Source: Tubiluchus corallicola (Eukaryota > Priapulida > Priapulimorpha > Priapulimorphida > Tubiluchidae). From it: 64,000 nt of DNA. Below are positions 41,001 through 48,975 of the stretch, piece after piece; positions within the stretch are counted from its first letter, which is position 1; each line of letters begins with the position of its first letter. The stretch spans positions 343,673-407,672 of the forward strand of contig JAQGDQ010000197.1 of the NCBI GenBank assembly GCA_030141605.1, written 5' to 3'. The notes below the pieces were generated by a model. It was not told where the DNA came from. It searched no databases and was given only the letters and a program-made list of their open reading frames with translations. A program made the position numbers and the translations under genes.

Positions 41001-41644
41001 TGGGACGACCTCATTTCAACAGTACGTGCACAAAGACAAAAAGAATGCATTAAGAAAACTCAAAGTGCCTCGCTAGATAGGCAGTCCACATTAGAAACAG
41101 ACACTAGTTTTTCCAGTGATCCTAACCTTGTACGTGACACAGACAACACGGTTCAAGTTGCAAGTGCATCAGCTCTGGCTACAGCTGTGGGGTTGCACGC
41201 AGAACCAGGTTTGAAACTTCGCCGTACAGTTTCTCAACCTCCTCTGAACAATTCCGGTTCCTCTCCATTTAACATACAACCTAGTAGCTCAGATACGACG
41301 GACGTTCTTCAGTCTGAAGGGCCAAAGCGCGTCACATTTGAGTGGAAAAATTCTGTTGAACCTCAGACTGTACAATATGTTGAACCGGACCATAAGTACA
41401 CCAGCGTTCCCAGTACGTCTGTTGGGCTAAAGAAACGCAGTTATGGCGCAACAGTGACCAATGGTGACCAAGAGCCATCTGATTCTCCCTCCTGACAATC
41501 AGTGAAATTTAAGACTCATGCTGTCTTTCTTTGACAGTTTTGCTTCTATGACTAGCAAATTATATATTTTGTAGGCACTTTGTGCCATATTGTAAATACT
41601 TAATTAATTATACAAATATTATATAAACTAATTTAAATAATAAA
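16713..41644 (+). CDS. TRPC-family cation channel gene (TRPC4/5-like), whole locus
   Basis: Thirteen consecutive plus-strand exons join in frame (126+258+558+90+145+168+140+184+175+196+195+223+716 coding nt plus stop) into a 1058-residue model. Exon 10 exists in two versions. The product should be a plasma-membrane, non-selective, calcium-permeable channel working as a tetramer downstream of receptor/phospholipase C signalling, as known for the family. Visible in order: ankyrin repeats (about 25-180), zinc motif H178/C182/C184/C187, pre-S1 region, S1 (about 378-400), S2 (437-455), calcium site E454/Q457/N472/D475, S3 (470-494), S4, S5 (564-588), extracellular C596/C606, pore and S6 (616-672), TRP box EWKFAR (686-691), CIRB-type coiled coil (about 757-805) and a Ser/Thr-rich tail. 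The [10 protein letters not shown] and TEFVG motifs point to TRPC4/5 rather than TRPC3/6 or insect TRP. Family usual length is 800-1100. Confidence 0.95.
16875..18656 (+). other. TRPC intron 1
   Basis: GT...AG intron. A TGAATTTGAATTTGAA retroposon-like tail stands near 17,985. The membrane-like frame at 18,169-18,363 resembles nothing I know. Confidence 0.8.
18657..18914 (+). CDS. TRPC exon 2 (ankyrin repeats)
   Basis: Bounded by AATTTCAG and GG|GTAAGT, phase 0 on both sides, 86 codons. It carries the core TRPC ankyrin signature ([41 protein letters not shown]) and ends in a very charged helix rich in Lys and Glu. This matches the order of vertebrate and insect TRPC N-termini. Confidence 0.95.
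19010..19085 (-). mobile_element. tRNA-like SINE head
   Basis: The minus strand reads TGATATAATGGTTACATAG (A-box-like), then about 35 bases later CTTGAATTGAACCCC (B-box-like, GGTTCGAANCC). The cloverleaf is not clean, so it is a tRNA-derived SINE head or tRNA relic rather than a working tRNA. Confidence 0.4.
19306..19760 (+). pseudogene. Tc1/mariner transposase remnant
   Basis: The first frame shows helix-turn-helix-side sequence and the first catalytic block: [20 protein letters not shown], then FSDESRL (first Asp), followed by a stop at 19,543. Another frame resumes with the block [14 protein letters not shown], where the usual second catalytic Asp of QDGAP is Gly. It ends in YSLDLNPI (the PDLNPIEN block) and a stop before the acidic third residue. 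The middle of the catalytic core (VMVWG region) is missing. It is truncated, frameshifted and catalytically dead. Confidence 0.85.
19767..19847 (+). mobile_element. tRNA-like sequence (SINE head or tRNA pseudogene)
   Basis: ACAGGTG at the start pairs perfectly with CACCTGT at the end (7-bp acceptor-like stem, 81 nt). Inside are an A-box-like GGCAGAGTGATTAAGG and a B-box-like CGAAATCGAATCTC. The layout resembles a long-variable-arm tRNA (Ser/Leu class), but the anticodon stem does not pair well, so I treat it as a tRNA-derived relic. It lies immediately 3' of the Tc1 remnant. Confidence 0.45.
20500..20981. mobile_element. hAT-like MITE, old copy
   Basis: The left end GCCGGATTAAGGC...GGGCTGCAGCCCAGGAG and right end TCATAATCCGAG resemble the ends of the element at 153-530. 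No coding capacity. The target duplication is not evident. Confidence 0.4.
22337..22398. repeat. (GA)n microsatellite
   Basis: About 30 GA units, preceded by a short GGGA repeat. Confidence 0.97.
23345..23422. repeat. Perfect 16-bp inverted repeat, small palindromic element
   Basis: AGAAGCTTTCACCCTA at 23,345-23,360 pairs perfectly with its reverse complement at 23,407-23,422, around a 46-base loop containing CAGCAGCAGCAG. The sequence ACAGAAGCTTTCAC also occurs at about 851, so the arm is part of a dispersed family. Confidence 0.6.
24790..25347 (+). CDS. TRPC exon 3 (ankyrin end, zinc motif, linker helices)
   Basis: Bounded by TTTTGCAG and AAAAAG|GTGAGC, phase 0 on both sides, 186 codons. 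It begins with a run of prolines, continues with the fourth ankyrin repeat ([20 protein letters not shown]) and then [10 protein letters not shown], the TRPC zinc-binding HxxxCxCxxC. Linker helices follow with [18 protein letters not shown], a TRPC hallmark. The end [12 protein letters not shown] leads into the [11 protein letters not shown] block of exon 4. Confidence 0.97.
25348..28335 (+). other. TRPC intron 3
   Basis: No second gene seen. The stretch 26,870-27,000 is almost pure A/T with several short self-complementary blocks (e.g. ATATTATAATAATTATAATAT) and could extrude hairpins. Confidence 0.8.
28336..28425 (+). CDS. TRPC exon 4 (conserved pre-S1 block)
   Basis: Thirty codons containing [20 protein letters not shown], one of the most conserved TRPC segments. 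The acceptor is CTTCCAG. The donor is TATAAG|GCAAGT, a GC donor: the flanking bases are otherwise a perfect consensus, and no GT donor nearby keeps the family sequence. Phase 0 on both sides. Confidence 0.95.
28426..29624 (+). other. TRPC intron 4 (GC-AG type)
   Basis: Starts GCAAGT and ends TGTTTTCAG. It contains a CGCA/CA microsatellite at 28,527-28,580 followed by alternating purine-pyrimidine sequence. Confidence 0.85.
28527..28580. repeat. (CGCA)n(CA)n microsatellite
   Basis: Alternating purine-pyrimidine tract continuing into GTGTGCGTGTGTACGTATAC; a possible Z-DNA former. Confidence 0.95.
29625..29769 (+). CDS. TRPC exon 5 (pre-S1 and start of S1)
   Basis: Starts after TGTTTTCAG; ends TTTTTAT|GTGAGT in phase 1. 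It encodes [20 protein letters not shown] and HSASYFTFL, the usual re-entrant/pre-S1 hydrophobic segment and the first half of S1. Confidence 0.95.
29770..30452 (+). other. TRPC intron 5
   Basis: GT...AG. Near its 3' end it has a CTGT/GTCTG-rich pyrimidine stretch (about 30,330-30,390). No other feature. Confidence 0.85.
30453..30620 (+). CDS. TRPC exon 6 (end of S1, S1-S2 loop, start of S2)
   Basis: Enters in phase 1 after TTTTTTGCAG and restores [11 protein letters not shown], the TRPC S1 end. The variable extracellular S1-S2 loop follows, rich in acidic and Ser/Thr residues, then [12 protein letters not shown]. Donor TTTG|GTAAGA. Confidence 0.95.
30621..30961 (+). other. TRPC intron 6
   Basis: 341-bp GT...AG intron beginning with another TCTGTCTGTCC stretch; nothing else. 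Confidence 0.85.
30962..31101 (+). CDS. TRPC exon 7 (S2-S3, calcium-binding site)
   Basis: Encodes [20 protein letters not shown] and [21 protein letters not shown]454, Q457, N472 and D475 match in identity and spacing (3, 15 and 3) the four intracellular Ca2+-coordinating residues of TRPC4/5 structures. Donor TTCATG|GTATGT, phase 0. Confidence 0.96.
31102..32709 (+). other. TRPC intron 7
   Basis: GT...AG intron without another recognised element. The 82-codon minus-strand frame at 31,311-31,559 resembles nothing known. Confidence 0.85.
32710..32893 (+). CDS. TRPC exon 8 (S3-S4)
   Basis: Acceptor TCTCTTAG, donor CGCTAG|GTAATC in phase 1. It encodes [40 protein letters not shown] and the S4-S5 entry, all standard TRPC sequence. 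Confidence 0.96.
32894..33737 (+). other. TRPC intron 8
   Basis: GT...AG. A G-rich patch with tandem GGGTGGCATGG-like motifs lies at 33,200-33,345; otherwise plain AT-rich sequence. Confidence 0.85.
33738..33912 (+). CDS. TRPC exon 9 (S5 and pore turret)
   Basis: Encodes [20 protein letters not shown], the rest of S5, and an extracellular turret with two cysteines (C596 and C606) that could form the pore-loop disulfide known in TRPC4/5. It ends TTTTTAAA|GTAAGT in phase 2 (two bases AA left over), the phase that both versions of exon 10 accept. Confidence 0.96.
33913..35166 (+). other. TRPC intron 9
   Basis: GT...AG intron. A (TTG)n microsatellite occurs at 34,951-35,006, about 160 bases before exon 10a. 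Confidence 0.85.
34951..35006. repeat. (TTA)n(TTG)n microsatellite
   Basis: T-rich trinucleotide array on the sense strand upstream of alternative exon 10a; a potential binding tract for pyrimidine- or TTG-binding splicing factors. Confidence 0.95.
35167..35362 (+). CDS. TRPC exon 10a (alternative pore/S6 exon, proximal)
   Basis: 196 nt between TGTTTCCAG and ATTGCT|GTAAGT. Joined to exon 9 it gives [13 protein letters not shown] (pore helix), the filter region [14 protein letters not shown], then [20 protein letters not shown] and [17 protein letters not shown] (S6 and gate). It enters in phase 2 and leaves in phase 0. The filter Asp (D632 in the model, equivalent to the key pore acid of insect TRP) is followed by Leu-Asp-Arg. 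All positions are open and the splice sites are strong, so this is not a dead copy. Confidence 0.96.
35363..35744 (+). other. Intron between the duplicate pore exons
   Basis: 382 bases, GTAAGT to TTTTATTTCAG. No third copy of the pore exon is present here or in the following intron. Confidence 0.85.
35745..35940 (+). CDS. TRPC exon 10b (alternative pore/S6 exon, distal)
   Basis: 196 nt, exactly the length of 10a, between TATTTCAG and ATAGCA|GTAAGT, with the same phases. It encodes the same pore helix [12 protein letters not shown], a different filter flank ([14 protein letters not shown]), [18 protein letters not shown] and [21 protein letters not shown] count 52 identical residues of 65 with 10a. 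The pore Asp is kept, but the following Leu-Asp-Arg becomes Arg-Ser-His. Inclusion of both exons reads TTT GTT TGA at the 10a-10b junction, an immediate stop. Confidence 0.96.
36277..36504. mobile_element. Fold-back (palindromic) MITE in the pore intron
   Basis: Left arm 36,277-36,377 and right arm 36,408-36,504 are near-perfect reverse complements (TATTATTGAAAGAA at the ends; CGACTGCAGAG-CTAACAGTCA and CTTCAGTGTG near the centre), with about 30 bases between. The RNA would form a hairpin of roughly 100 bp. The central TCTGCAGTCG and TAACAGTCA motifs occur in widespread animal repeat families. Confidence 0.75.
36900..37163. repeat. C/A-rich block and (GAC/AAC)n microsatellite
   Basis: CAACCCACACAACACC-type sequence followed by AACAAC/GACGAC units. 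This is the reverse-complement counterpart of the G/T-rich block at 13.45-13.75 kb, placed directly before dispersed copy A. Confidence 0.8.
37164..37288 (+). repeat. Dispersed repeat, copy A
   Basis: Begins GTAGCGAAACCATGCAAAAA and matches copy B at 44,906 and copy C (minus) at 13,331-13,451 along its length. It ends CATAGTCTTTCTTTAC. Confidence 0.7.
37393..37565 (+). CDS. Exon-like open island in intron 10, unrecognised
   Basis: After CATTTGCCAGCAG a frame is open for 57 codons to TAA at 37,563-37,565. It encodes [20 protein letters not shown] and [20 protein letters not shown], a plausible hydrophilic tail. The island is less AT-rich than its surroundings. It would need a phase-1 donor, whereas exon 10 leaves phase 0, so it does not fit simply as a TRPC terminal exon. 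The opposite strand is also open for 100 codons, which weakens the case. Confidence 0.2.
38986..39180 (+). CDS. TRPC exon 11 (TRP box)
   Basis: Acceptor CATTCTTGCAG, donor CTCAGA|GTAATT, phase 0. It starts [20 protein letters not shown], containing the TRP-domain EWKFAR and its following helix, then [20 protein letters not shown] and a basic Cys-containing stretch. It joins either version of exon 10. Confidence 0.97.
39181..39893 (+). other. TRPC intron 11
   Basis: GT...AG, with C- and T-runs near the donor; no other feature recognised. Confidence 0.85.
39894..40116 (+). CDS. TRPC exon 12 (coiled coil/CIRB region)
   Basis: Begins [20 protein letters not shown], then [13 protein letters not shown] and [20 protein letters not shown], the conserved calmodulin/IP3-receptor-binding and coiled-coil region of TRPC4/5-type channels. 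It ends AAATCGA|GTTAGT in phase 1. If this donor is not used, the next codons read Ser-stop, so intron retention gives a natural short C-terminus. Confidence 0.95.
40117..40776 (+). other. TRPC intron 12
   Basis: Begins GTTAGT, in which TAG is the in-frame stop used if the intron is retained; ends TTTGTTTCAG. AT-rich, otherwise empty. Confidence 0.85.
40777..41495 (+). CDS. TRPC exon 13 (C-terminal tail and stop)
   Basis: Joined to exon 12 it reads ...[21 protein letters not shown]. The 239-codon tail is basic at first, then Ser/Thr-rich with possible phosphorylation sites (RRTVSQ, KKTQSAS). It ends SDSPS with TGA at 41,493-41,495. It has no obvious PDZ-binding terminus, unlike TRPC4/5 (TTRL). 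The tail is not conserved with families I know, but the reading frame, acceptor and following poly(A) signal support it. Confidence 0.9.
41639..41644 (+). terminator. Polyadenylation signal AATAAA
   Basis: Canonical hexamer about 145 bases after the exon 13 stop codon; the likely 3' end of the main TRPC mRNA. Confidence 0.65.
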
Positions 41645-41659
41645 CCTTTTCAAAGTCTT

Positions 41660-43640
41660 GCCATTACTTAGAAGTTTCAGTGTCAGTGTCTAGTAAATCT
41701 CGACAATATATGCTAGATTTAATGTATCTATTGCTGTCCTGCATATATGATGAGTTTTGAAAACTTCGAATAGTAATGCCTGCATTCAGCTTATTTCTTA
41801 TTCTGTGCTTTACTACAGTTTGTCTGCATTTCAGTACATGCATTATTCCCACTGCCTTCTGTATCGTTACTAGGCAGTTGTCTATTCCTGCTTTACGATT
41901 TCATCATATTTGTCACAAAAGTTGTATCCAACTACGCTTCTCTGTTATGTATGGTGTGAGCTTGGTTTCATTATTTTATGTGGCAAGCAGTAATGTTGCC
42001 TCTCAAACTCAAAATAAAAAATCATAAAAAATGATCAAACTGCATTAGTAGATTTGCCTTACGAACATAAAAAGACTTCCAAACAAGAATTACATGCTAG
42101 TTTATACCAATAAAATAAATAACTTTTTATTTGGGGAATTTAAAAACATAAAAGTAATTATAACCAATATTTATCTCTGTTTTTCGCTCCACGTAATGTT
42201 TACAAACTATAATGTTTATAAGCGGTTTTTAAATGTTTCCTAAACCTCTGACGGTTGGTTAAATAATTATAGTTAACATATTTTGTGTTAGGTCAACTGC
42301 AGTATGTACAGAATGTTTGCTGTAGGGCTAAGAAGCACAAGCCTATTATAAAGCGATATATTATTTTAAAGAATTATTCATTACGATGTAATATTTTATC
42401 TGTGATACAAAGCAAAATTCGTTATCTGTTTATTTTGTTGTTTTGTAAGATATGAATTGTTTGTTGTTATGGATTTACAGATTAAATCATGAATCTTGCA
42501 TTAATGACTGAATGTATGATTTGCAATGAACTACAATTTGAGCTAACTGTGAAAAAAATTTGAGGTTACTACACAATTGAAGCTTGAGCTAAGGAAAATG
42601 GCAAACATGCTGTTTTGTTGTCATCTGACGTTAATTCGATTTACTGGTTTTTAGCAGTGAGTCTCCTAATGCTGACCTAATATTATTTGACAAATTCCAA
42701 ATAAAAATCATTATTTTTATTCCTTCTTTCTTCCCATCATTCGCCATTTACTTATACCGTTCATTCATTCATTTGTTCTGAATGTATGCCTGTTTATTGA
42801 TTGATTATTTAGCGCCTTCGTGCAAAAGCTTACTGGTCTGACTTCAGAAATTTTTTTCTGATATAGGCTTGTAATAACAATATTATTACAATAATGTATA
42901 ATTTTCCTATGAATGTGCAAACCCAATAATTGTACATGCGTTTAAGATGTGTGTACAAGAACAAGCTTATATAGAGAACAGTTTTATTAACACCAAAAAT
43001 TATTATTGTTTTTCTGTATCCTGTGCCAATGAAGCATTGCTTTGGAATAAATTACCATTATTTATTTTCAAGTGATCTAAATGCAAATTAAAATAATTAG
43101 AACCCATCCTAGATCATTACGTCCATGTGTATGTGCACAAAGTTCATATGTTAACGCTTGCTCGCCTCAACATGACCAATAATAATAATTATTAAAATGG
43201 ATTTTTTCAGTATAGACTTGTTTACGTTGTTTATTATGAATGTTTGACATAATTATTAATCGCTACATACTTTACGCTGTAGCTCTATTTATCTCTCAAT
43301 GAAATTTTGCTGAAAGTGAAGTTGAATCAAAAGGACTACACGCCTTTTTTGACCGTGATTTAGTTGTTATACGCTACTGTTGAGTACTGTTTAGGCTGTA
43401 GCTTGCTAGTGTGTAGAAAAAAGTAACGTAGTAAAGTCAGTAAAGCAAGGGCTTTTGTGGCACTATCAGTAGGTGAACTCCCAAGGTTAAATTGCTTCAC
43501 CTACCTTTAGGGTATCTAGATTTTACTTGTAGCTAAAACCAGTATTTCTCAGTATTCGGAGTAGGGAGGGATATTATGTCACTACCGTGATTATGGCAGT
43601 AAATGGGATTTTGCAAGTAAATTCATTAACATTTAATGTA
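41660..43640. other. Downstream flank, nothing recognised
   Basis: AT-rich DNA. The frame at 41,776-42,027 encodes a hydrophobic stretch but resembles no family. Confidence 0.4.
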
Positions 43641-43644
43641 TTGG

Positions 43645-43710
43645 ACGCCGGGCCGGCTCTTCCACTAGGCAAAGTAAGCAGTGGCCTAGGGCGCCTAGAT
43701 TATACATTAC
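43645..43710. mobile_element. hAT-type element end (fragment)
   Basis: GCCGGGCCGGCTCTTCCACTAGGCAAAGTAAGCAGTGGCCTAGGGCGCC is split here as a recognisable hAT-like left end (GGGCCGGCTCT plus GCCTAGGGCGCC). The matching right end could not be placed with certainty; a GGGTGGGGGCCG patch at about 44,236 is a weak candidate. Confidence 0.35.
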
Positions 43711-44905
43711 AATATTTTCTACATTATTTCATGCCAATATGTATGATTCATCCACGATAACATGGAATTGTCTTCCTGCAATAAGCGCTTTCTCCTTTTT
43801 CTTTATCAGGTTTCCATAGATTTACGCCTGATTGCACTACTTTTGTTCATAATTTATATTATATGCAACTATGCTTTGAGTAACAGTTTCTTTCAAAGCA
43901 TTTATCTAATTACGACACAAACTTGTGAGAAATAGAAGTTTTCAGCCTTCAAGAATTAATGCAGGAAGCTAACGTACAGAGCTGGAGGACATTCAATTAT
44001 TTGAACAGTAGAAAGATGCGCCATGAAGTGTTTGTAACCGACGAGAGTGGTTGTGATGATTATTAAAATAATGAAATGGAAATGCTAGAAAAAAGAATTA
44101 GGGATTTAGAAATTTTCAGACGATTGACACTGTAATAGCTGTAATTGAAACCTTTACATTATATTTACTATATAAACTTAACAGGTTAACACCCGGGTAA
44201 TATGATAACATATATACAACAAAACAATTTTAAGGGTGGGGGCCGTAGGAAAGCTAAGTTTACCAATAGGCTAACTAGGCTGCAGGCTAGAACGGGGAAA
44301 ATTTGATGGGCACCAGAATTTAAGGGTTTAGTGTTGAAAATTCTTATTCTCCTCGGAAAATGCATATGCGTTCATATTCATTTAACACATATTTTATAAC
44401 ACCCACAAGCAGTTGCTAAAGCACATTTTATATAAGAGCCCATATATGTGTGTAATGTATTGGCAATAAATTTGTAATAATGTTATTATTATAATGTTCA
44501 AAGCTAGGTACAGACCCTGTACAAACAAGCAGATTACTTCTGTTACATAAAAGGTGCTATGCGTAATTGTGCAGCCTGCTTAGATTAGCTATATCAGTTT
44601 TTGCTTCCTCTCACTAATAAAAAAAAACTCAACAAAATTCTTATTATTGACTTAAAGAAATAACGTTCGCTCTACATTCGCATGTTTATCATTCATTATA
44701 TGCAATACATTCGATTTTAATGAATAAGGAAAACTTAATAGCTGTGAAGTAATATGGCCTGTGAAGTAATACATGACAACGCAACACCTGCGTGGGCAAA
44801 AAAGGTTACTTTGACTGGCACAGATTTTGACGTTCAAAACTACAAGTTTTGCTAATTCGTCTCAAATTGTATATCTTACAGACAAGAACAACCCAATCAA
44901 CAGAC
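43711..44905. other. Unassigned
   Basis: No gene or repeat recognised apart from the possible decayed hAT body noted in the previous entry. Confidence 0.35.
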
Positions 44906-45008
44906 TAGTGAAACCTTGCAAAAACATTTTGAACTATGTGAAATTACAAATGTTCTTAGACTCATCCAGTGATGATCATTAATGCACCAACATTTTACAT
45001 AGTCTTTG
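44906..45008 (+). repeat. Dispersed repeat, copy B
   Basis: TAGTGAAACCTTGCAAAAAC through TGATGATCATTAATGCAC to CATAGTCTTTGAAAG aligns with copies A and C. Its 5' flank (GACAAGAACAACCCAATCAAC) is a degraded form of the GAC/AAC tract seen at the other copies. Confidence 0.65.
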
Positions 45009-45043
45009 AAAGCTACTATTTTAACCATGTTTACTGGTTGCAG

Positions 45044-45188
45044 CAATAATAACACCCAGCAGTCAGAGTACAATGCAATGCGCCATCAATTTTCCAAGCG
45101 AGAGTCTTTCGAAATGGAATCTCCAATCAACTCGCAGCCGCCCTTCCTGGTGGAGGCGTCCTTAAAAGAGACCTACATCATCCTGTAG
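45044..45188 (+). CDS. Candidate terminal exon, possible TRPC alternative tail
   Basis: After TACTGGTTGCAG an open frame runs to TAG at 45,186-45,188. It encodes NNNTQQSEYNAMRHQFSKRE followed by SFEMESPINSQPP and LVEASLKETYIIL. Composition is clearly richer in G+C than the flanks, and the peptide looks like a regulated cytoplasmic tail. To use this frame from CAG|C a phase-2 donor is needed, whereas TRPC exon 12 leaves phase 1. An acceptor at TTTGAAAG (45,012) would fit phase 1 but is weak. It could instead belong to another transcript. Confidence 0.3.
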
Positions 45189-45294
45189 ACCAGTTCTTTC
45201 TTTTGCCAAAGAGCCATATATCTCCTTCCTAGAGTCTCATCAGGCGCAGTGAGAACGTTTTTCTGCACAGTTTTCAGTTAAAAGTTTAAAAAAA

Positions 45295-45425
45295 TCCGGC
45301 GTTGGGTCCGGGAAAACGCCCGTTACGGGAAACCGCGACTCCCGCGAATTCTAAATACACCTGGTACACCCACCGTATCCAACCATTGCCAGCACTACCC
45401 CGGCCCGTTCCCGATGTCTAGAAAT
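45295..45425. other. GC-rich island
   Basis: About 130 bases with CCGGCG, CCGGG, ACGCCCG and CCGCGACTCCCGCG in otherwise AT-rich DNA. A plus-strand frame is open from 45,282 to 45,467 (61 codons, many Arg and Pro) without an early ATG. It may be an exon, a transposon end or a CpG-like regulatory patch. Confidence 0.35.
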
Positions 45426-45587
45426 AAGAGGTTACGAAACGAATTTTCATTAAGGAATCAGTTATAGCCAACAACATGCTATGTTTCAGGTAATGCTCTT
45501 CCATCGGTTCCTTTAAGCAATTCATCAATTTTTCCAAGAAACTGTTGCTTTCTAATATTAGCTAAGAAACTGCGGCTCACACTAAGC

Positions 45588-46086
45588 CAGGGGTGTGCAA
45601 ATTATCTGACTAGCCGGGCCACATTAAACTTTCCCGCAATTCCTGCGGGCCACAGGCAGTTTGATCAAGGAGCCAAGTACAGAAAGGCCTAATAACGATT
45701 TTTTGCATCCGACCTGCGTACATCATTACTATTACACTCAGGAACCTATCTTAGTAGTTATTAAAATTTATATTACAAACCATATATTTATACTTTCACT
45801 ACAGATAGTGGTAATTTCATTACAATGTATATTAGTAATGTGTATCACACAGTCTGTATAGTACAGTGTTATTAAGCTACAACCGTCTTGTAAGGGTTAA
45901 TGGCATCCGATCTAGTAGAAAAAACTACCCGCACTATCTTTGGGTTCGTGGCACGGACTTCAGCTGGATACACTCAATTAATCGCCCGGGCTGCACTTTC
46001 ATTAGGTTGACAAATCTCTTCGCAGGCCGCACAAATTCACTCGGTGGGCCGCAAGTGGCCCGCGGGCCGCAATTTGCACACCCCTG
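45588..46086. mobile_element. hAT-type MITE with intact ends and 8-bp target duplication
   Basis: The left end CAGGGGTGTGCAAATT and right end AATTTGCACACCCCTG are perfect 16-bp terminal inverted repeats. The element is flanked by the identical octamer CACTAAGC at 45,580-45,587 and 46,087-46,094, the target-site duplication length of hAT transposons. Inside are GGGCC-rich sub-terminal motifs (GCGGGCCACAGGC, GGGCCGCAAGTGGCCCGCGG) but no transposase. Overlapping open frames are by-products. Confidence 0.95.
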
Positions 46087-46094
46087 CACTAAGC

Positions 46095-47059
46095 CCTATG
46101 GCGTCACTGACACGTCACGATCATATTTCTTGGAGTTCCAGTGTTGGTTACCAACAAATGTAATAAACATACTAAACCTCATTTACGATTGTTTGGTTTG
46201 TCTTTTGACAAAACATACCGTATTTTCTTCATCGATGCATTTTGCATTTTTGCTATTACTAACTCTTACCAATGATTGAATGAAAGTTTTCTGTCATTCT
46301 GATTTTCAAATTTTTGGATCATTTCCTAATTTTTAAAATTTAATCACTTATATATAAATTAATTACATGATTTTGTAGAATTCTGATTGGAGCTTGTTTT
46401 AATTTGCACTTGAGATATCTTATTCTACCCCACTAAAGGACCAGAGGGCTTACTGTAGCCATGAGCCTCACGATACCAAGAGTAAAACAAACCCTTGGTA
46501 TACTCTCGCAAAAATACCCTAATATCTCGTGTAGTACGCTCACCTCATGGAAACACTTACCAGTTACCAGCACCACCAACGAGATTTTGCTAAATTGTTG
46601 TATTTTCATTAAAAACAATCGAAAACATGCGCCATATGTGCCCGTTTCCAAAATGACCAATTTTTCCACGGGATAACATTCCCAACCCTAGAATATCTCG
46701 GCAATATTATTGTTATCTTAGTGACACACGCGGATCATACAGTGTACTAAGAACAGAATAACATCATAATGTCAGGCAAACAAGCTGCAATTCCATAAAC
46801 ATAAAGGCGCGTGCACGCACGCAAGCTAAATGGTTACTCTGGTGTGAATGTGAAAAAGGCTAAAATTCATATTTAGCCAAAAGAGGGCCCGAGGACGACG
46901 AATATGCAAAGAAAAACTTGCGAAACACACGCGCACACGCACACACACATTCACACAAATGGACTGGAAAATACCAAATAGTAATTTACAACAACGATTA
47001 TAGATTGATGACGTTATATTTAAAGGAGAAGAGAATTTTAAAGTATGCCACCAAAAAAC
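46095..47059. other. Unassigned
   Basis: Frames on both strands at about 46,433-46,676 are open for over 70 codons with no family match. A short CACACGCGCACACG tract lies near 46,925. Confidence 0.35.
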
Positions 47060-47265
47060 TTTCCACACAAAGTTATATTACTTTCCACTACATTTACCTG
47101 CCGGACTTATGTAACTAGAAAAGAAAATTCTGAGTAATTTAAAATGTTTGCGCTAACTGGTAAAATGCCACTGTCTCACCTTTTCAGGGTGTACTGCTTG
47201 CTCACCAAAAAACACATTATTGATCTTATTGACAAGATAAAATAATTTAAACTTTCCTTAATTAG
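47060..47265 (+). repeat. Dispersed repeat shared with 61.6 kb
   Basis: Shares AACTTTCCACACAA-GTTATATTACT, GAAAAGAAAATTCT, GCGCTAACTG-TAAAA and TCACCAAAAA-CAC with 61,605-61,785 in the same orientation. Confidence 0.65.
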
Positions 47266-47568
47266 CGAAGAGTCTGCTAAGAGTACTCTGTTTTTTCAAA
47301 CTCTACGCTATGTTACCTAAACTTGTTTCAAGCGACTTACCGTTAAAATGGCTGCGGCTAACGGTCATCGCGGGAGTTTAAATTTACAAGTTTTATACAG
47401 AGCTACTACTAACGCAATAAGCCATCATGTATGTGATATAAAATATCAAGACAATTTTTTTATTATTATTAATAAATAAATCTCGTTTATTTACAAATTA
47501 ATCAAAACTTTCCATTTGCAAGGCACGTGGACAAAAGAGAGAGGAACAGGGTGATAGATGGAGAAAGG

Positions 47569-47868
<300 letters not shown>

Positions 47869-48001
47869 GAAACTGTTGTGCATAAAATAAACAATTTTTC
47901 AAAAATAACAATGATCGTACATAATCGTACCTAAAAATAACGTTGGTTTTCACATATCCTTCACAGATAATCTTGTAACCACACATTAAGAACATTAATA
48001 T

Positions 48002-48700
48002 CTAGTTTTTTATCATTATGTTACCAAACCTCAAAGATAAGCCATACTTTCTTCTTAAGTGACAATGACAATCGTTAGTTAAATACAACGTTAATTGAAT
48101 ATTGTCGATGCTTGAATTTTGAATTTTCTTTAAAAAATTTAATTTTCTACAATCAGTTAGAACGTTTGCAGGCGTGCTACCACGGTAATGCATTAAAACC
48201 TTGACACACTCATTACTATTCTTCCTATGAAAAATCTTCCTATAGGCTATGTTCCAGCAAACTTTTTAAATATTTTCTTGAATATAACAATATGAATTTA
48301 TCAGCGTTTTGGACACCATTTCATTACATCTCCTTCCTAGAGTTGACAATAACGAGTGAAACAATGCATAAAATTTGCTTTTATTTATAGCAATGTCCAT
48401 TTTAAAAATTTTATAAGATTTTATATCAATTCCTAAGTATTTTACCTTCTCCTTCTAAATCAATGTTTTACCATAAAAAAATATTTTACCAACCCTATGA
48501 CCCCACATTATCTATATAACTACCAAGTTTTACAAGGATTAAATGTAATAGACCCAGTCTGACCATACATTTCATAGATTTTCAACATTTTCTTAAGATG
48601 ATTATGTGAACCAGCCATTAGGGCAATATCATCGTCAAACATGACTGATCCAAAGAAGTTTCACCAACATGACACCCCAAACCTGATTCACGCAGTCGCT
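48002..48700 (-). pseudogene. LINE reverse transcriptase remnant
   Basis: On the minus strand SGLGCHVGET precedes, after a frameshift, FDDDIALMAGSHNHLKKMLK and GQTGSITFNPCKT. This is the palm region of a non-LTR RT (usual box YADD, here DDD). Further on, RRCNEMVSKTLINSYCYIQ and SIDNIQLTLYLTND-like thumb and C-terminal sequence follows. Several stops and frameshifts interrupt it. The LINE clade is not clear, and it is a different family from the remnant at 4.9-6.4 kb. Confidence 0.75.
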
Positions 48701-48708
48701 TATTATAA

Positions 48709-48975
<267 letters not shown>

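Noticed and set aside
45661-46279. Two plus-strand frames of 66 and 137 codons
   Set aside because: The first and most of the second lie inside the hAT MITE, which is non-coding.
46433-46676. Overlapping open frames on both strands
   Set aside because: No family resemblance, and symmetry of openness argues for chance or an unknown repeat.
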